The notes under the pieces are model-generated. The model saw only the letters and a program-made list of their open reading frames with translations. It was not told the origin of the DNA and did not search any database. From NCBI GenBank assembly GCA_023259575.1, contig JALRHN010000098.1, positions 1 through 7,689 on the forward strand: 7,689 bases of DNA, read 5' to 3'. Source of the stretch: Candidatus Kapaibacterium sp. GTDB taxonomy: Bacteria > Bacteroidota > Ignavibacteria > Kapaibacteriales > UBA961. Shown here one piece after another: positions 6,701 to 7,689 of this stretch (within the stretch, counting starts at the first letter, position 1; each line of letters opens with the position of its first letter). The position numbers and the translations under genes were made by a program.

Positions 6701-7689
6701 GGTATAACTAATGGAACTCCTAAGTTTTGGAGTTGGACATCTACCTATTCGCCCAAAGGAACAATTCCTTATAGTATTCCAAAAGAAAGTACTGATACCG
6801 TACGCCTAACATTTTGTCCACGAACCCCAGCTGAAGATAAATACATTGTATGCGCTGCAAATCTTAAAATTAAAGCGCATGGAAGTGGATGGCAGAGAAA
6901 TAATTATATGGTATCTTTAGCAGGAAAAAGAGCATTAACCTATAAGCCTGAGCCTATTGCTCTAAATTTCCCTCCTACTCCTGTTGATACTTCGTTAAAC
7001 CCTTTATTTATTAAAGTTACAATACCTTCAATAGATAAAAATCCAGAGCAATACAATATTGTTATCGATTCAATTTCATTTGTTCCAGATGAAAGAGTGT
7101 TTACATATACTAATGCAAATGGATCTCCTTTTGTTAGAGACACAATCTTTCCTGGTGATACAACTTTTTATCGTATTAATTTTAAGCCAAGAGCCCCTAG
7201 GAATTATTCAGCTAGAGTAAATCTTCATTTAAGTAAACCATGCGGTGATATAGATACGACAATATTTATCACAGGAAATGGACAAGCCAATCCTTTTGGC
7301 CTTTCCCTATCATTTGATTCTGCAAGAGTTTCACTAAATTCATTTACGGGATTTTCTTGTGATACCATAAGAATCCCGGTTCAATCTTCTAGGGATATTC
7401 CAGCTGAATTAATTGATATTACCTGTAGAATTGGGCATGACAATAATGAATTGTTATTTGCTGGAATTGAATCTCCTTATCTTTCTAATACATGTTTTCA
7501 GCAATTTCCACCAAGTTATTCTTCTAAAATAGCTCCGACAGGTGGAACGCAAATAACTGTGAAAAATTTCTGTAAAGTTGATTCTGCATTCCCATTTATG
7601 ATTGCAAAATTTGTTTCAAAAACAGGAAACAGAGCTACTTTACCTATAACAGTTGATAGTATTTCATTCGATACAGAAAAAATTATTTT
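3797..7689 (+). CDS. Large secreted LamG and Cys-containing beta-sandwich repeat protein (C-terminus outside window)
   Basis: Predicted exported cell-surface or extracellular protein of unknown function; at least 1297 codons are open to the window edge. Residues 1-21 form a hydrophobic signal peptide ending at LQA-Q. A LamG/concanavalin-like domain spans about 45-222, with LTVEMWAKL, GIWTHIAAVFDG and the closing FKGQLDEIRMWNRVVSPLE. The LQLYYRCNEAAN and DASGKGNTG (252-260) stretch after it is typical of LamG proteins. From about 278 to the edge are roughly nine diverged repeats of 100-120 residues resembling choice-of-anchor D/ASH-type Ig-like sandwiches. Many have a hydrophobic-F-x-P turn, then Y and D (VRFKPDTAKTYDDKL), and close with a GxG motif (TKGRG, ITGKG, VRGRG, ITGNG). 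Cysteines recur in most repeats. Proteins like this in Bacteroidota-related bacteria often end in a type IX secretion signal, which would lie outside. The start could instead be TTG at 3773. Base composition matches the neighbours. Confidence 0.88.
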   Translation, partial: MNCLISLLCCISILSVYSLQAQPACDKDKQCIGRAVQMTETYGRGAHFIEVSNFGIRDKNQTALTVEMWAKLTRVNNTRQYLGGIWGPATDNNDVWQLFIDQNNDLVFEINGDGTKLKSVDNTILRTPFSQYFGIWTHIAAVFDGNSSTISLFINGELVAGPFKNDVYPASYLRPTEKSSLKLLFGSINGLSDNTSINRTFKGQLDEIRMWNRVVSPLELLCNSNKALAFNEPGLQLYYRCNEAANIINLCDASGKGNTGIMLSGTSCQPSDRKKKQFITVSPNSITEDIRCEFKKSYQFTITDTSRCGSNVSFRMENIDKSAFTVSPTSAKLDPNSPITITVTVQTAIVGPITADLHILPGNDCGQTIVVPLRFNRKTQLSYARAAINLDTLYAGCAEQKYKDTVIKICNSSDSLGSPENVTLTNFITGIPGVFKVISPALPYTIKPGECKDIVLRFTATDTSAAFFDTLKVISTDKCVGGIVIPLRGIVREIVTITDQSGKKKIDSTIFGTECIGTLSNPIMWVWKNLTSRPVFVDSVKIPNGFTARKLTYPLRLDPNTGYSANYFRFFPNKSGFYNDSIIFYFRIQGVNCTYQKKIYTKGRGYEAKVKWTVRMIDVGNAIVGQQKQLIASIKNEAPDTLYISYYLEVGEVFFFPGGKSTRIAPGQTVNVPIDFKPLKDSQYIDRLCLFEQRCYTNDCIEITGKGILETFEFDPIFMRTENVLGCGDRDDTLDIINISGSTQRLTNFTLTGGSGKYTVKSPIPLPTDTTFEKDQKLRFIFNYMPNDPVTDRADRAYLNFSSTNVKWTAPLYGTSATPKIYVTPLTVFGTLEVGDSVEQKILIENVSFLPVRIDSVLIPKGFTLISISRSLPDTLNPRDSIMMTVRFKPDTAKTYDDKLSVYSQYPCPIIQKASVRGRGIIVPLEAPISLMNWSYVRPCDCITRNLPLVNQSLVHDMVVDSLIIDSVGITNGTPKFWSWTSTYSPKGTIPYSIPKESTDTVRLTFCPRTPAEDKYIVCAANLKIKAHGSGWQRNNYMVSLAGKRALTYKPEPIALNFPPTPVDTSLNPLFIKVTIPSIDKNPEQYNIVIDSISFVPDERVFTYTNANGSPFVRDTIFPGDTTFYRINFKPRAPRNYSARVNLHLSKPCGDIDTTIFITGNGQANPFGLSLSFDSARVSLNSFTGFSCDTIRIPVQSSRDIPAELIDITCRIGHDNNELLFAGIESPYLSNTCFQQFPPSYSSKIAPTGGTQITVKNFCKVDSAFPFMIAKFVSKTGNRATLPITVDSISFDTEKII
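4628..7689 (+). repeat. Tandem Ig-like repeat array within the surface protein
   Basis: Protein-level repeats only; no long nucleotide repeat is visible. Approximate residue borders are 278-375, 383-490, 493-606, 608-707, 711-815, 819-920, 923-1045, 1047-1163 and 1166 to the edge. Shared features are an early Cys near the second strand (C397, C515, C727, C940, C1188), a central F-x-P-like turn (FFPNKSGFY, FKPLKDSQY, FKPDTAKTY, FKPRAPRNY), a late Cys (C479, C593, C700, C908, C1149) and a terminal GxG. Borders were set by eye, and the last repeat is cut by the edge. The high divergence suggests old duplications. Confidence 0.65.

Noticed and set aside
3976..7143. Several minus-strand frames of 60-103 residues inside the surface-protein gene
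   Set aside because: They are opposite a single uninterrupted plus-strand frame with recognisable domains, and none shows a family motif.

Overview
This AT-rich window looks chromosomal and probably comes from the Bacteroidota/Chlorobiota (FCB) group; a Kapabacteria- or Ignavibacteria-like lineage is my best guess. Three things support this. Two intergenic sites match the Bacteroidota promoter pattern (TTG or TTTG, 19 bases, TAnnTTTG). hprK sits next to a short hpf. A very long secreted protein combines a LamG domain with Cys-containing beta-sandwich repeats of the 'choice-of-anchor D' kind. The genus cannot be fixed from this sequence alone.

Layout: (1) Positions 1-930, minus strand, hold the first 310 codons of a multifunctional 2-oxoglutarate dehydrogenase/decarboxylase (Kgd type). 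It has an E1-type N-terminal helix, a Ser/Thr/Gln-rich linker and an E2 acyltransferase domain, and it is cut by the window edge. (2) Positions 931-1443 are mostly intergenic and carry a minus-strand tRNA-Leu(UAA) at 1209-1293. Between the tRNA and the next gene are two back-to-back promoter candidates, one firing left into the tRNA and one firing right into arginase. (3) Positions 1444-3724, plus strand, form a compact cluster: arginase, a short-form ribosome hibernation factor (HPF) 19 bases later, and HPr kinase/phosphorylase 42 bases after that. An AT-rich hairpin with a T-tract closes the cluster. (4) From 3797 (or 3773) to the right edge there is one uninterrupted plus-strand frame of at least 1297 codons. 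It encodes a secreted, Cys-rich LamG plus tandem-repeat protein with its C-terminus outside the window. The complete reading frames of regions 1 and 4 touch the window ends.

How the genes fit together: Kgd belongs to the TCA cycle. Arginase turns arginine into ornithine and urea. HPF silences ribosomes in slow growth, and HprK phosphorylates or dephosphorylates HPr in response to metabolic state. The arginase-hpf-hprK cluster can be read as a nutrient-status module, but co-regulation is inferred from spacing only. The large surface protein is probably a separate transcription unit.

I see no CRISPR array, insertion sequence, phage gene or defence system, and no convincing undescribed system. 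The most unusual items are the large Cys-patterned surface protein, the arginase promoter with an inverted repeat between its boxes, a substitution in a conserved HprK loop, and the Kgd-type fusion in a non-actinobacterial setting.
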